A DNA stretch of 64,000 nucleotides, from NCBI GenBank assembly GCA_009773495.1, contig WSXW01000005.1:52103-116102 (forward strand). Direction: 5' to 3'. Position numbers and translations under genes: made by a program. How positions within the stretch are numbered: the first letter of the stretch is position 1; every line of letters starts with the position of its first letter. This DNA is from Bacillota bacterium (GTDB lineage Bacteria; Bacillota; UBA994). The notes below the pieces were generated by a model that saw nothing but the letters and a program-made list of their open reading frames with translations, ran no database searches and had not been told where the DNA came from. Of the stretch, positions 23,567 to 30,868 are shown in pieces.

Positions 23567-24220
23567 CTATTCGCCACCAAGGTGGCCACGTTCTAAACCA
23601 AGAAGAATACGCATGGAGGTAGCGAAACCACCGATAGCGGCTCCAATCATGATGGCGCGCTGACCAGCCATATTGGGAATATCAAGCAGCCATTTGCTAA
23701 TAACCGGGAATTGTCCCCACATCAGTTCACCAATCGGGGCGCGTCCCAGCATAACCAGCACGGCAGCAGCCAAAAGGATAGATGCCTCTAGGCTACGGGC
23801 ACGGAACGCACGGTAGGATGCCGAAGCAATATAAAACGCGAGCAACGCGAACATTGCAGCACCGAGAGGAGATAGGACGTTATTGAACATGTTCTGGAAC
23901 AGGTCATTGATGCCTGTATTAGCGGGGTTGTGCTTGCGAAGAATTCCTACCAAAGCAAAAGCAACCATTGTAGCGATAAGAATGCCACTGTTGTACCAGC
24001 CTTTACGCTTGCGCGAAATGGCTGCACCATGGATACGCACTAGGTTAACAGAAGCTAATAGAACCGCAAAAGCACTGACTAGAACACCCCAACCAGTGAT
24101 ATCACCGGCCAGATTTTTCAGGTTCCAGGCTGTTCCTGGGATTGTTCCGGCGAAAAAGTAGGACATAAGAATAGTCATACCTACGACAAATGTTATTGCC
24201 AATGGAATTTCTCTACGCAC
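23567..24220 (-). CDS. Cassette B gene 2: polytopic membrane protein, unknown
   Basis: Paralog of 19433-20089, 217 residues. The GTG at 24220 is chosen because AAAAGGAGG lies eight bases upstream and the protein then begins MRREIP, as in cassette A; a GTG three codons earlier sits inside the ribosome binding site. About five membrane segments. The block FYIASASYRAFRARSLEA and the C-terminus LLGLERGHLGGE are identical in the two copies, while the N-terminal loop differs. Such uneven conservation suggests a kept interaction surface at the C-terminal half. Confidence 0.78.
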   Translation of the reverse strand: MRREIPLAITFVVGMTILMSYFFAGTIPGTAWNLKNLAGDITGWGVLVSAFAVLLASVNLVRIHGAAISRKRKGWYNSGILIATMVAFALVGILRKHNPANTGINDLFQNMFNNVLSPLGAAMFALLAFYIASASYRAFRARSLEASILLAAAVLVMLGRAPIGELMWGQFPVISKWLLDIPNMAGQRAIMIGAAIGGFATSMRILLGLERGHLGGE

Positions 24221-24260
24221 TCTTTGCACCTCCTTTTCTAAAGAGAGTTGCGTGTGGGAA

Positions 24261-25043
24261 CTATTTCTTCATAAATTCAATTAGAGCAGAATTGCCCCAT
24301 GTAGACATAAGAGTACCAATCACTATGAAAGACATGACTGTAAACTTAACTAAGTCCTGGCCAGCGATAGACCCAAGCTTAACCTTGTCTTGGGACAAAT
24401 AAGCGCCACCAGCGAAAAGCTCTTCGCCGATGAGAGTGTAGTCACATGCCGCTACGAAGAAGGGGATCTGTGCCATAGCGGCGGTACCAGCGACCTGAAT
24501 AGCACCGATTTGCGCACCTGCTTCTGCGAAGAGCAGAGACTCTGCCCAGAATGCACCCATCATGATGTTAGAAGCTACCTTCTCACGGTGGAAGATGCCC
24601 ATAACACCAGCGGCATAAGCGAACTGCTCGGAGGACAAGAAACGCACTGTGTCTTCCTTGAACATGTCCGCCTTACCAGCAGCCAGATAACCCTGACGTA
24701 CGATTTCTTGCGCAAGCGGGAAAACGTTAGGAATACGGATGGTTACGATCAGTTCAGTGTTGTACTTTGCTGTCAAACCAGTAACGTAGCTCAGGATTTC
24801 AAGCGCAGCGAAAGTCTGCGGAGCGGTCTCAGCAGTCACGTCAGATAGACCAGGGGTGAAGTGAACCGGACGACCCATTTCGGTAGCACGGCCAATTGCC
24901 TCCTCAATGGAGTCAAGACCTGCAATACGGCGGATCTTCGGAATACGCTTGCCACTCTTAGAGAGTTGCACCACACCGACGATGATGGCACCACACACAA
25001 TAATGGTCCAGAGTAGAAACTTGGTTCCTGCAATAGCTGTCAT
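24261..25043 (-). CDS. Cassette B gene 1: two-segment membrane protein, DUF6754-like
   Basis: Paralog of 20133-20915 and also 260 residues. It has an N-terminal membrane segment (about 8-25), a soluble core and a C-terminal segment (about 232-250). The conserved core reads IRRIAGLDSIEEAIGRATEM, with VTIRIPNVFPLAQE, DTVRFLSSEQFAY, FFVAACDYTLIGEE and GGAYLSQDK. The many small residues in NIMMGAFWAES and AGAQIGAIQVAGTAA are unusual for a soluble core and may pack against membrane partners. GAGGTG lies ten bases before the ATG. It is the first gene of the operon, after a leader with its own promoter. Confidence 0.78.
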   Translation of the reverse strand: MTAIAGTKFLLWTIIVCGAIIVGVVQLSKSGKRIPKIRRIAGLDSIEEAIGRATEMGRPVHFTPGLSDVTAETAPQTFAALEILSYVTGLTAKYNTELIVTIRIPNVFPLAQEIVRQGYLAAGKADMFKEDTVRFLSSEQFAYAAGVMGIFHREKVASNIMMGAFWAESLLFAEAGAQIGAIQVAGTAAMAQIPFFVAACDYTLIGEELFAGGAYLSQDKVKLGSIAGQDLVKFTVMSFIVIGTLMSTWGNSALIEFMKK

Positions 25044-25119
25044 TTTTAGATTTCACCTCCTCTTGGCGTTTTCTCTGCAGTGTTACCTACAGAGTCCCTG
25101 CGGTTCCCCGCAGAAACTT

Positions 25120-25148
25120 ATATTAACTACCATGCAGGAAATTGTTAA
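25120..25148 (-). promoter_or_regulatory. Candidate promoter of cassette B
   Basis: On the minus strand TTAACA (25148-25143), a 17-base spacer and TAATAT (25125-25120). Transcription would begin just before the leader hairpin, about 70 bases upstream of the first gene. Confidence 0.5.
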
Positions 25149-25279
25149 TTTTTATTTCTGCTAGGTAGATGTTAACAAATTGGTCTATATGATTGTTATT
25201 CCCTTTTTAATTGTTTATTGCCAGACCTGTTTCGACATAATGCGACATGCCCATACTAACAGATTAAGGCGTAAAAAGA

Positions 25280-25299
25280 AATCCCGCTTTTGCGGGATT
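25280..25299 (-). terminator. Terminator downstream of the holin gene
   Basis: AATCCCGC (25280-25287) and GCGGGATT (25292-25299) with a four-base loop; the minus strand continues TCTTTTTACG. It insulates the holin operon from cassette B. Confidence 0.8.
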
Positions 25300-25385
25300 A
25301 GTCCATTCATGCTCGTAATTTCTCAGTAATACCAGCGTATGTTTCCTTATTATCAGCTAACAGGTCGGACATTGGGGCAATTCAG

Positions 25386-25865
25386 CTACAAATTTGTCTT
25401 CTTATTTGGGTGTTGCTCTTTTAGTCGATTGAGCACAGGAGTAAGATTATCTAGACCAGTTTCCACTATGTTCTCCAAAATACTAATTGCTTCTACCATA
25501 AATAAGAATCCGTAGATTACAGTCTTGCTGAGAATGGCTGCCGTCTCAGACAGCGCAACGTATCTCACTTGTACTGCCAATATTCCCAAACTGAAGTAAG
25601 CTACCAGTTTTACACAAGTACCTGTAAATGCTGTCTTGCTTGAAATATCCCCGTTTGCAATAGCACCGATTAATCCACCACGTCTGACACTGATAGCAGT
25701 CAGCTTAGTTATAAAATCTAACGCTACTAGAACCATAACTGCGATAAACGCTGCATCGGGTTCTACTAAGTAGCAAAACACCGCCCAAGCTATAGCCAGC
25801 GCTTTGCTTAGTCTCCCTTGCAAAGTACATCGCCAGGTAGCTAGTAGTGATGTAAGGCATGTCAC
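25386..25865 (-). CDS. Phage-type holin family protein
   Basis: A 159-residue protein with three to four membrane segments, wording such as VLVALDFITKLTA and a hydrophilic C-terminal tail (LNRLKEQHPNKKTN). This fits the Bacteriophage holin family (PF05105, TcdE/toxin-secretion type), whose members permeabilise the membrane for endolysins or export proteins. GTG 25865 is chosen because AGGAGG lies seven bases upstream. No endolysin or other phage gene is nearby; in Firmicutes such holins often follow DUF1659/DUF2922 pairs as here, so this is probably not prophage. Confidence 0.72.
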   Translation of the reverse strand: MTCLTSLLATWRCTLQGRLSKALAIAWAVFCYLVEPDAAFIAVMVLVALDFITKLTAISVRRGGLIGAIANGDISSKTAFTGTCVKLVAYFSLGILAVQVRYVALSETAAILSKTVIYGFLFMVEAISILENIVETGLDNLTPVLNRLKEQHPNKKTNL

Positions 25866-25890
25866 ACTATCACCTCCTAATTTAGTAAAA

Positions 25891-25908
25891 GGGGCGCCGC
25901 AGCGCCCC
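25891..25908 (-). terminator. Hairpin between DUF2922 gene and holin gene
   Basis: GGGGCGC and GCGCCCC form a 7-bp GC-rich stem; the minus strand continues TTTTACTAAA. It is a partial terminator or processing site within the small operon. Confidence 0.65.
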
Positions 25909-25918
25909 AAGCTAATCT

Positions 25919-26134
25919 TTAGCCAATGATGGGTTCCACGTCTCTGCTAACAATACGAGCACTGTGGATGCTAATAAGAGAGCCGCCATTGCTGACGAAG
26001 ATATCTTTCTCAATGATCAGGGTCATTACGTCGACAACGGCCTGCTCAGCGAGAGCTTCATGCGGGTCTTGCACAGAAATCGTTACGTTACCCCCGGCTT
26101 CGTTTACAAAAACCATCTGCAATGTTTTGTTCAT
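25919..26134 (-). CDS. DUF2922 family small protein
   Basis: A 71-residue protein with the usual DUF2922 form: LQMVFVNEAGGNVTISVQDP near the start and an ISIHSARIVSRDVEPI-like end. Such proteins are small beta-rich Firmicute proteins of unknown function, nearly always beside a DUF1659 gene, as here (26238-26459). The strong AGGAGG-type site upstream of the ATG supports expression. The YvrJ-type miniprotein often found in this group was not seen. Confidence 0.8.
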   Translation of the reverse strand: MNKTLQMVFVNEAGGNVTISVQDPHEALAEQAVVDVMTLIIEKDIFVSNGGSLISIHSARIVSRDVEPIIG

Positions 26135-26156
26135 AATGGGCCTCCTTTCCTAGGAT

Positions 26157-26230
26157 TCGTTCTTGGTTCCTAGTTCTTGGTTCCTCGTACTACCAAGAAC
26201 TAGGAACTAGCAACGAGGAACGATCACGTT
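26157..26230. repeat. Imperfect inverted GTTCCTAGTTCTTGGTTCC repeat
   Basis: The left half repeats GTTCTTGGTTCCTAGTTC; the right half ACCAAGAACTAGGAACTAG is largely its complement, so the RNA could form a stem of about 16 bp. Related blocks lie at 26479-26515, 28981-29047 and 58563-58645. Confidence 0.65.
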
Positions 26231-26237
26231 CGTTAGA

Positions 26238-26459
26238 CTAGTCCGCAATTACCTTGGTTTCGTCTACGCGGGCTACAAAAAGCATCGGGTAAACCTGCAA
26301 ACTAGCGATGGCGTTGCCAACGAGCACTACGTCGTCGTCAGAAACAGTATGGTTCATACGGTTATAGGTGCGGTTGCGCATAACTGGAGTTCCATCAGTT
26401 TCTTCGCCTACTTTGAGGGATAGACGCAGGCGAGAGATTATACTTTCGCGAATTGCCAT
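26238..26459 (-). CDS. DUF1659 family small protein
   Basis: A 73-residue protein matching DUF1659 in size and wording: LRLSLKVGEETDGTPVMRNR, then NHTVSDDDVVLVGNAIASLQ. Function is unknown for the family; it travels with DUF2922, and the pair may form a small surface or assembly structure (inference only). The ATG at 26459 is chosen because AAAGGAGG lies eight bases upstream, rather than an in-frame start three codons earlier. The gap to the DUF2922 gene is filled by an inverted repeat. Confidence 0.8.
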   Translation of the reverse strand: MAIRESIISRLRLSLKVGEETDGTPVMRNRTYNRMNHTVSDDDVVLVGNAIASLQVYPMLFVARVDETKVIAD

Positions 26460-26478
26460 TATATACACCTCCTTTTCC

Positions 26479-26515
26479 TCATTCGTTCTTGGTTCCTCGT
26501 TCCTGGTTCTTCTAC
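26479..26515. repeat. GTTCTTGGTTCCTCG word repeat
   Basis: One-sided block of the family at 26157-26230: CGTTCTTGGTTCCTCGTTCC, then TGGTTCTTC, just upstream of the DUF1659 gene. Confidence 0.55.
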
Positions 26516-26700
26516 TAGTAAGCGGCCGACTTACTGGCTTAACTATATCTCGCCCTCCGCTACCCTTCGAACGTTGAGTTTGACTAAAGTTAGGCTGTTT
26601 TGACCTCGCTAGATAGTTTTTGGACTAAATAAAGGCGAGTTCTACCAAAGTGGTTTGTTTATTGGTTCTGCGCCAAGCTTTGCGCGCACAAAATAAAAAA

Positions 26701-26717
26701 AGAGGGGCACGCCCTCT
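26701..26717 (-). terminator. Terminator of the spore protein gene
   Basis: AGAGGG and CCCTCT around a five-base loop; the minus strand continues TTTTTTTATTTTG. It lies seven bases past the stop. Confidence 0.85.
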
Positions 26718-26723
26718 TCTCAC

Positions 26724-26957
26724 CTAATAAGTCCCTTTTTGCTGTACTAGTGATCTCTCTGCCATCTCTATCATTCTGCGAACCATGTGTCCGCCTACCG
26801 CGCCACAGTCTCTGGAACTAACATGACCCCAGTAATCTTCGCTACCTTGATATACGGGAATTCCGAGCTCAGCGGCAATTTCGTACTTCATGTTGTCAAG
26901 TGCTTTATGAGCCTCAGGAACTACTTTCTTACCAATCTGTGCGCTGCCTTTAGCCAT
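26724..26957 (-). CDS. Small acid-soluble spore protein, alpha/beta type
   Basis: A 77-residue protein with the alpha/beta SASP signature: KYEIAAELGIP, the GPR protease region, then DCGAVGGHMVRRMIEMAE, the DNA-binding helix. These proteins coat spore DNA and protect it from UV and heat, and are degraded at germination. Single-gene unit with its own terminator. AAAGGAGATG lies upstream of the ATG. The insert between the two conserved parts (VYQGSEDYWGHVSSR) resembles the SspF-like minor subtype. Confidence 0.9.
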   Translation of the reverse strand: MAKGSAQIGKKVVPEAHKALDNMKYEIAAELGIPVYQGSEDYWGHVSSRDCGAVGGHMVRRMIEMAERSLVQQKGTY

Positions 26958-27073
26958 CTTGCATCATCTCCTTTCAACTATATAATCCCCGGAAAGGGCG
27001 GTGATGATGATGCAAAAATCTAGGGTGAATTTCTAGTATTAGCAACGGCAAAAGTGGTTATGCATGGAAAGAA

Positions 27074-27102
27074 AATGGCACATAGCATATGGCATATGAC
27101 AC
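27074..27102. repeat. Degenerate GCACATAGCATATGGC word repeat
   Basis: Complement-strand member of the GTGCTATGTGCCATGTGC family: TGGCACATAGCATATGGCAT. It lies between the spore protein gene and the HutP gene. Confidence 0.45.
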
Positions 27103-27181
27103 AGAAGTTCAGTTGGGTTGGCTTGCCCATTGGATTTTTGCTTTGTTTTTTGATTTTATTAAAAGAAAGTTGGTGATCAAA

Positions 27182-27616
27182 ATGTCCGAAATCAAAAGCA
27201 TCGATGTTGCGCGTGCGGCTCTCTCTGTTAGTTTGACCCGCGACAAAGGCGAAGAAACCAGTACAAAAATGTCATTTAGGCGCTCCGGTATCATGACCGC
27301 GTCGTTTTCAATTACGGGTGATTTTATGTCTTCAATACAAAAATGGATTGAACAAACCCTGGCGATAGCAAAAAACGAAGGCATCATCTGCGGCTCCTTC
27401 GTCGACTCTGGCTCCATCGTGGGAGCGGCACGCGAAGCATTGGCCCAGGTAATGCCTAAAGCATTTGGAGTAAACGTAGGTGGCAAAATTGGTATTGCCT
27501 ATTGTAACGAAAACTTAGCTGTAGCTGTGTATTTGGGTATAGGCTTATTGAATCTTCACGATGTAGCTGTGGGGCTTGGACATCGAGCCGTACAAAGAAT
27601 TACCGACCACTCCTAA
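27182..27616 (+). CDS. HutP-family protein
   Basis: A 144-residue protein matching the HutP fold. The C-terminal block GLLNLHDVAVGLGHRAV is typical of clostridial HutP-domain proteins, and IDVARAALSVSLTRD is the usual N-terminus. B. subtilis HutP is a hexameric RNA-binding antiterminator activated by histidine and Mg2+ that controls histidine use. No hut genes are visible, so the RNA target and ligand here are open. ATG 27182 is the likely start; a GTG three codons earlier is possible. It overlaps the end of the convergent SCIFF maturase by 17 bases. Confidence 0.72.
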   Translation: MSEIKSIDVARAALSVSLTRDKGEETSTKMSFRRSGIMTASFSITGDFMSSIQKWIEQTLAIAKNEGIICGSFVDSGSIVGAAREALAQVMPKAFGVNVGGKIGIAYCNENLAVAVYLGIGLLNLHDVAVGLGHRAVQRITDHS

Positions 27617-28949
27617 GTTTAGCTGCAGTGATGCCTAAAGCACATTCCACACGTTTTTTCTGCAATTCGCACGATAATTGATCGGGCTTAAGTAGTGTGC
27701 CACTGGTGTGAAGAGCATTAGCGTGGCAACCGCCGCTGCAGAAAAATTTAGCCCAGCACGCCATGCACTCCGGCTTCTTATATAAATTAGCTTGGCGAAA
27801 CTCGTGCGATAGCGTATTATCACGAATCCCTGTAAAGACATCGCCCATTATGAACCTCGGGTTACCCACGAACTGATGGCAAGGATATATCTCCCCGTCG
27901 GGAGTGACGGCCACATAATCAAAGCCTGCGCCACACCCGCTGACGCGCTTGCCAAAACAAGGACCGTCATAGGTCGCCATATTAAAATGAAAAAAGTTAA
28001 ATGGCTCCCCTGCCTGTTGTCGCTCTAAATAAAACGACGCTAACTTATCGTATTCCGCGCGCAAAGTGTCCAGGTGATCGGTAGTCAGGGTGTATGTCTC
28101 CCCCGCTCCGCCTACAACCGGCTCGACAGATATCTCACGAAAACCCAGCTCATACATATGCTTAACGTCTTCTGAAAAATCTAGATTGTGCGCCGTAAAC
28201 GTGCCTCTTATATAATAGTTTTGTCCACTGCGGGCCTGAACGAACCTTAGCAAAGCTTCCTTGACTGGGGTGTAACTGCCAACATTGCCGTCGAATGGAC
28301 GCATACGATCATTTACATCAGGACGCCCGTCTAGACTTAAAACGAGGGCCATTTTTTTGTCATTTAAATAGCGCGTTTCGTCTTCGCCTAACAGCGTGCC
28401 ATTAGTGGTAAGAGTAAAACGAATAATTTTGCTGAATTTAGAAGCCTGTTCTTCGCCATAGGCGGTTAAGCTTTTGACTAAGTCAAAATTAAGTAGAGGC
28501 TCGCCACCAAAAAAATCAACCTCTAGGTGTTTCCTTGTACCCGACGAACGCAGCAAGAAGTCGATGGCCGCTTTACCGGTAGCCTCGTCCATCAGCGTGC
28601 GTCCACCGCCAAAATCTCCAGTGCCCGCGAAACAGTACTTACAGCGCAAGTTGCAGTCATGTGCTACATGTAAACATAACGCCTTGACCTGGGGGACCTC
28701 TATTTCAAGTACTGGCTCGGACGGTAGCCCGCCATTAAGGTTACCTTCTTCTACAAGTTTAAAGACCTCAGCGAGAGCTTCATCAAGCTCGGTCTGGCCA
28801 TAACCGCTCGCTAGCGTTTCGCGTATGGCTTCAACTGTATGCTGTGGTAGCAGGCTGATGATCTTACCCGCTAGCTCATCAACTTCCAACAGTGAGCCAC
28901 TGCTGGTGTCTAGGACTAGAGTCATATCTTGAAAAGTGAATATATGCAT
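27600..28949 (-). CDS. scfB: SCIFF peptide maturase, radical SAM/SPASM
   Basis: A 449-residue radical SAM enzyme. An N-terminal peptide-recognition (RRE-like) domain of about 85 residues is followed by the radical SAM motif CNLRCKYC (Cys 99, 103 and 106, CxxxCxxC) and a C-terminal SPASM domain with Cys-rich stretches (GCGAGFDYVAVTPDGEIYPC, then CMACWAKFFCSGGC). Known SCIFF maturases form thioether bridges from Cys to alpha or gamma carbons in the short SCIFF peptide, whose gene (29111-29257) lies directly upstream on the same strand. Both ends match the family length. AAGGAGG precedes the ATG. Confidence 0.92.
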   Translation of the reverse strand: MHIFTFQDMTLVLDTSSGSLLEVDELAGKIISLLPQHTVEAIRETLASGYGQTELDEALAEVFKLVEEGNLNGGLPSEPVLEIEVPQVKALCLHVAHDCNLRCKYCFAGTGDFGGGRTLMDEATGKAAIDFLLRSSGTRKHLEVDFFGGEPLLNFDLVKSLTAYGEEQASKFSKIIRFTLTTNGTLLGEDETRYLNDKKMALVLSLDGRPDVNDRMRPFDGNVGSYTPVKEALLRFVQARSGQNYYIRGTFTAHNLDFSEDVKHMYELGFREISVEPVVGGAGETYTLTTDHLDTLRAEYDKLASFYLERQQAGEPFNFFHFNMATYDGPCFGKRVSGCGAGFDYVAVTPDGEIYPCHQFVGNPRFIMGDVFTGIRDNTLSHEFRQANLYKKPECMACWAKFFCSGGCHANALHTSGTLLKPDQLSCELQKKRVECALGITAAKLRSGR

Positions 28950-28980
28950 TGTAGGAGGCCTCCTTAGCTGTGTCGCGCCG

Positions 28981-29047
28981 GTCGTTCCTAGTTCCTCGTT
29001 CCTGGCTCCTCGTTACAACGAACTAGGAACTAAGAACGAGGAACGAT
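28981..29047. repeat. GTTCCTAGTTCCTCGTTCCTGG inverted word repeat
   Basis: The left half GTTCCTAGTTCCTCGTTCC and the right half AACTAGGAACTAAGAACGAG are largely complementary, as in the block at 26157-26230. It lies between the SCIFF precursor terminator and the maturase. Confidence 0.65.
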
Positions 29048-29076
29048 CTGGCATCGCTCCTCACGACAAATAACAG

Positions 29077-29098
29077 CCCTAGTCCCAAAGGACTAGGG
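29077..29098 (-). terminator. Terminator after the SCIFF precursor gene
   Basis: CCCTAGTCC and GGACTAGGG form a 9-bp stem with a four-base loop; the minus strand continues CTGTTATTTGT. It sits between precursor and maturase and could make the peptide mRNA more abundant than the enzyme mRNA. Confidence 0.75.
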
Positions 29099-29110
29099 TA
29101 CAATTCTGGG

Positions 29111-29257
29111 TTATTTACTGTTTTGGCAAACTTGGTTGCCTACGGTGCAAGATGTCTTGCAGGCAGACTGGCAAGAGGTTTGGCATTCTTTGCAGGCAGT
29201 GGTCATAGCTGTAGCCTTGATATTGCCCTGAATCAAGGTCTTAACGTGCTTACTCAT
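29111..29257 (-). CDS. scfA: SCIFF ranthipeptide precursor, 48 residues
   Basis: A 48-residue peptide that fits the SCIFF (six cysteines in forty-five) family. The leader begins MSKHVKTLIQGNIKATA, and the core reads ACKECQTSCQSACKTSC, then TVGNQVC. Cysteines are at 22, 25, 29, 33, 37 and 44. The core is close to the family's conserved CxxCxxxCxxxCxxxC spacing. In clostridia the product is matured by thioether cross-links and has been tied to quorum-like regulation. AAGGAGGT lies seven to eight bases before the ATG. The maturase gene follows after 162 bases. Confidence 0.93.
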   Translation of the reverse strand: MSKHVKTLIQGNIKATAMTTACKECQTSCQSACKTSCTVGNQVCQNSK

Positions 29258-29398
29258 ATGTAGAAGACCTCCTTAGGATAATTAATTTATAATGTGACTT
29301 TTAGGCAACCAAATAGTATAACGAAGCCAAAACAGTCGCTGGGTCTATTCTAGCACTGGGGAGTGGGGAAAGCAAGGAGAGTCCGTGTTCCGTTTCTA

Positions 29399-30571
29399 CT
29401 ATTCTGATGTAGCTCTGAGGGCGATGCTTACCATCATCTCAACGCCTACCGCCATGCAATCTTCGTTGACTTCGAATTTAGGGTTATGTGCCCCGAATGT
29501 GACATCGCCACAGGGGCGGGAGCCTAGTCTAAGGAATGCGCCGGGCACCTTTTGTGCGAAATAAGCGAAGTCTTCACCGCCCATGGTAGGGACAGTCCTT
29601 GTCTCAACCTTGTCTTTCCCTACGACTTCTTGCGCAATACTCTTAAGTATGTCTACCATCTCAGCATTGTTATCGAGAGAAGGGTAGCCGTGGATATAGG
29701 AGATTTCGTAGGTGGCGCCCATTGCGTCCGTTACGCCCTTAACAATTTTCTCGATACGTTCTTGAATCAGGATTCTGGTCTCAGCCTTGAGGCTGCGGAT
29801 GGTCAGCTTAAGCTCGGCAGTCTCGGCTATGATGTTATGAATAGTGCCACTCTGAAAACTGCCCACTGTGACTACGGCAGAGTCGAGCGCACCGATATTG
29901 CGGCTGGTAATGGTCTGTAGGGCTACGACCACGTGAGAAGCAACTACCACGGCATCGACGGTGGTCTGCGGCGAAGCACCATGGCCCCCCTTACCGATGA
30001 TCTTAATGTCGGCCATATCGACATTGGCGTGGCTATAACCGTAATTGACGCCCAACGTACCCGTCGGGACATCATTCCCTACATGCAAACCAAATATTCG
30101 TTCTACACCTTCCAAGGCACCGTTTTCGATCATGCCTAAGGCCCCGCCAGGGAATCTCTCCTCAGCAGGCTGGAACAAGAACTTAATCGTCCCGGGTACG
30201 TCGGCTTGGTGCATCGCTAGGATTTTGGCAGCACCCATGAGCACTGCTGTATGGACATCGTGACCGCAAGCGTGCATTACGCCGGGTACCTCAGATTTAA
30301 ACTCTACGTCGGCTAATTCTTGCAGTGGCAGTGCATCAATATCCGCGCGCAAAGCAATAGTTCTACCAGGCTTACCGCCCTTGAGAATACCGACTACTGC
30401 GGTGGAATTGGGGTAACGAACGACCTCGATACCTAAGTCCCGCAATACGGATTCAATTAGAGCTGATGTTTTGTATTCTTCAAAACCGATTTCTGGATGA
30501 CGGTGAATCTGCCTGCGCCAAGCAATAACTTGCGAGGCAGTTTCTGCTACGCTGGATTTCACATCGAACAT
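29399..30571 (-). CDS. M20-family amidohydrolase (IAA-amino-acid hydrolase type)
   Basis: A 390-residue zinc-dependent peptidase or amidohydrolase. Metal ligands appear in HACGHDVHTAVL and PAEER; MGGEDFAYF is near the C-terminus; and the dimerisation domain lies in the middle (GKGGHGASP). Family members hydrolyse N-acyl or amino-acid conjugates (hippurate, indole-acetyl-amino acids) or N-acetyl-diaminopimelate. The substrate is not evident here. ATG 30571 is chosen because AAAGGAG lies nine bases upstream; an ATG three codons earlier touches the site. It is divergent from tetR. Confidence 0.85.
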   Translation of the reverse strand: MFDVKSSVAETASQVIAWRRQIHRHPEIGFEEYKTSALIESVLRDLGIEVVRYPNSTAVVGILKGGKPGRTIALRADIDALPLQELADVEFKSEVPGVMHACGHDVHTAVLMGAAKILAMHQADVPGTIKFLFQPAEERFPGGALGMIENGALEGVERIFGLHVGNDVPTGTLGVNYGYSHANVDMADIKIIGKGGHGASPQTTVDAVVVASHVVVALQTITSRNIGALDSAVVTVGSFQSGTIHNIIAETAELKLTIRSLKAETRILIQERIEKIVKGVTDAMGATYEISYIHGYPSLDNNAEMVDILKSIAQEVVGKDKVETRTVPTMGGEDFAYFAQKVPGAFLRLGSRPCGDVTFGAHNPKFEVNEDCMAVGVEMMVSIALRATSE

Positions 30572-30748
30572 GTTCTCCATCTCCTTTCAATATATCCACG
30601 AGAGATAATTCGTTAAGGCAAGAGAAATGTCCTGCATGCGTCGAGTAGTCGCAGTTCATGGCTTAACATCCACAGGAAAGAGTTCTTGTTGAGCTACCTT
30701 TGACTACCCTAGGTAAGCAAATGCATTATGGGATGCAGACCTGTTTCT

Positions 30749-30772
30749 TATAGTGACAATATTGTCACTATA
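30749..30772. promoter_or_regulatory. Palindromic operator, TGACA-N4-TGTCA
   Basis: A perfect 24-bp palindrome with half-site TATAGTGACAAT, lying between the divergent M20 gene and tetR. The same core TGACA-N4-TGTCA recurs at 40479-40492 upstream of the liv/CoA-transferase operon. It is a candidate TetR-family binding site. Confidence 0.7.
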
Positions 30773-30810
30773 TTGCACCCACAACCCTGAAACTACAGCT
30801 TTTTAGGGGC

Positions 30811-30839
30811 TTGTGACATTGCCTACATTTAGCTATAAT
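30811..30839 (+). promoter_or_regulatory. Promoter of tetR
   Basis: TTGTGA (30811-30816), a 17-base spacer and TATAAT (30834-30839), 30 bases before the tetR start. Confidence 0.65.
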
Positions 30840-30868
30840 GAGGCAAGGAACCAGAAGGAGCGGAGCAT

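Larger units (their letters stand above)
25044..25385. other. Leader and upstream region of cassette B
   Basis: No gene is seen in this 342-base gap. It holds a candidate minus-strand promoter (25120-25148), a CTGCGG/CCGCAG hairpin at 25099-25114 in the leader, an A/T-rich stretch and the terminator at 25280-25299 that ends the holin operon upstream. Confidence 0.6.

Noticed and set aside
25386..25865. Holin as evidence of a prophage
   Set aside because: No capsid, tail, integrase or lysin gene is nearby, and the neighbours DUF1659/DUF2922 are ordinary Firmicute chromosomal companions.
28474..28803. Plus-strand open frame opposite the SCIFF maturase
   Set aside because: Antisense to conserved radical SAM codons; no start signal.
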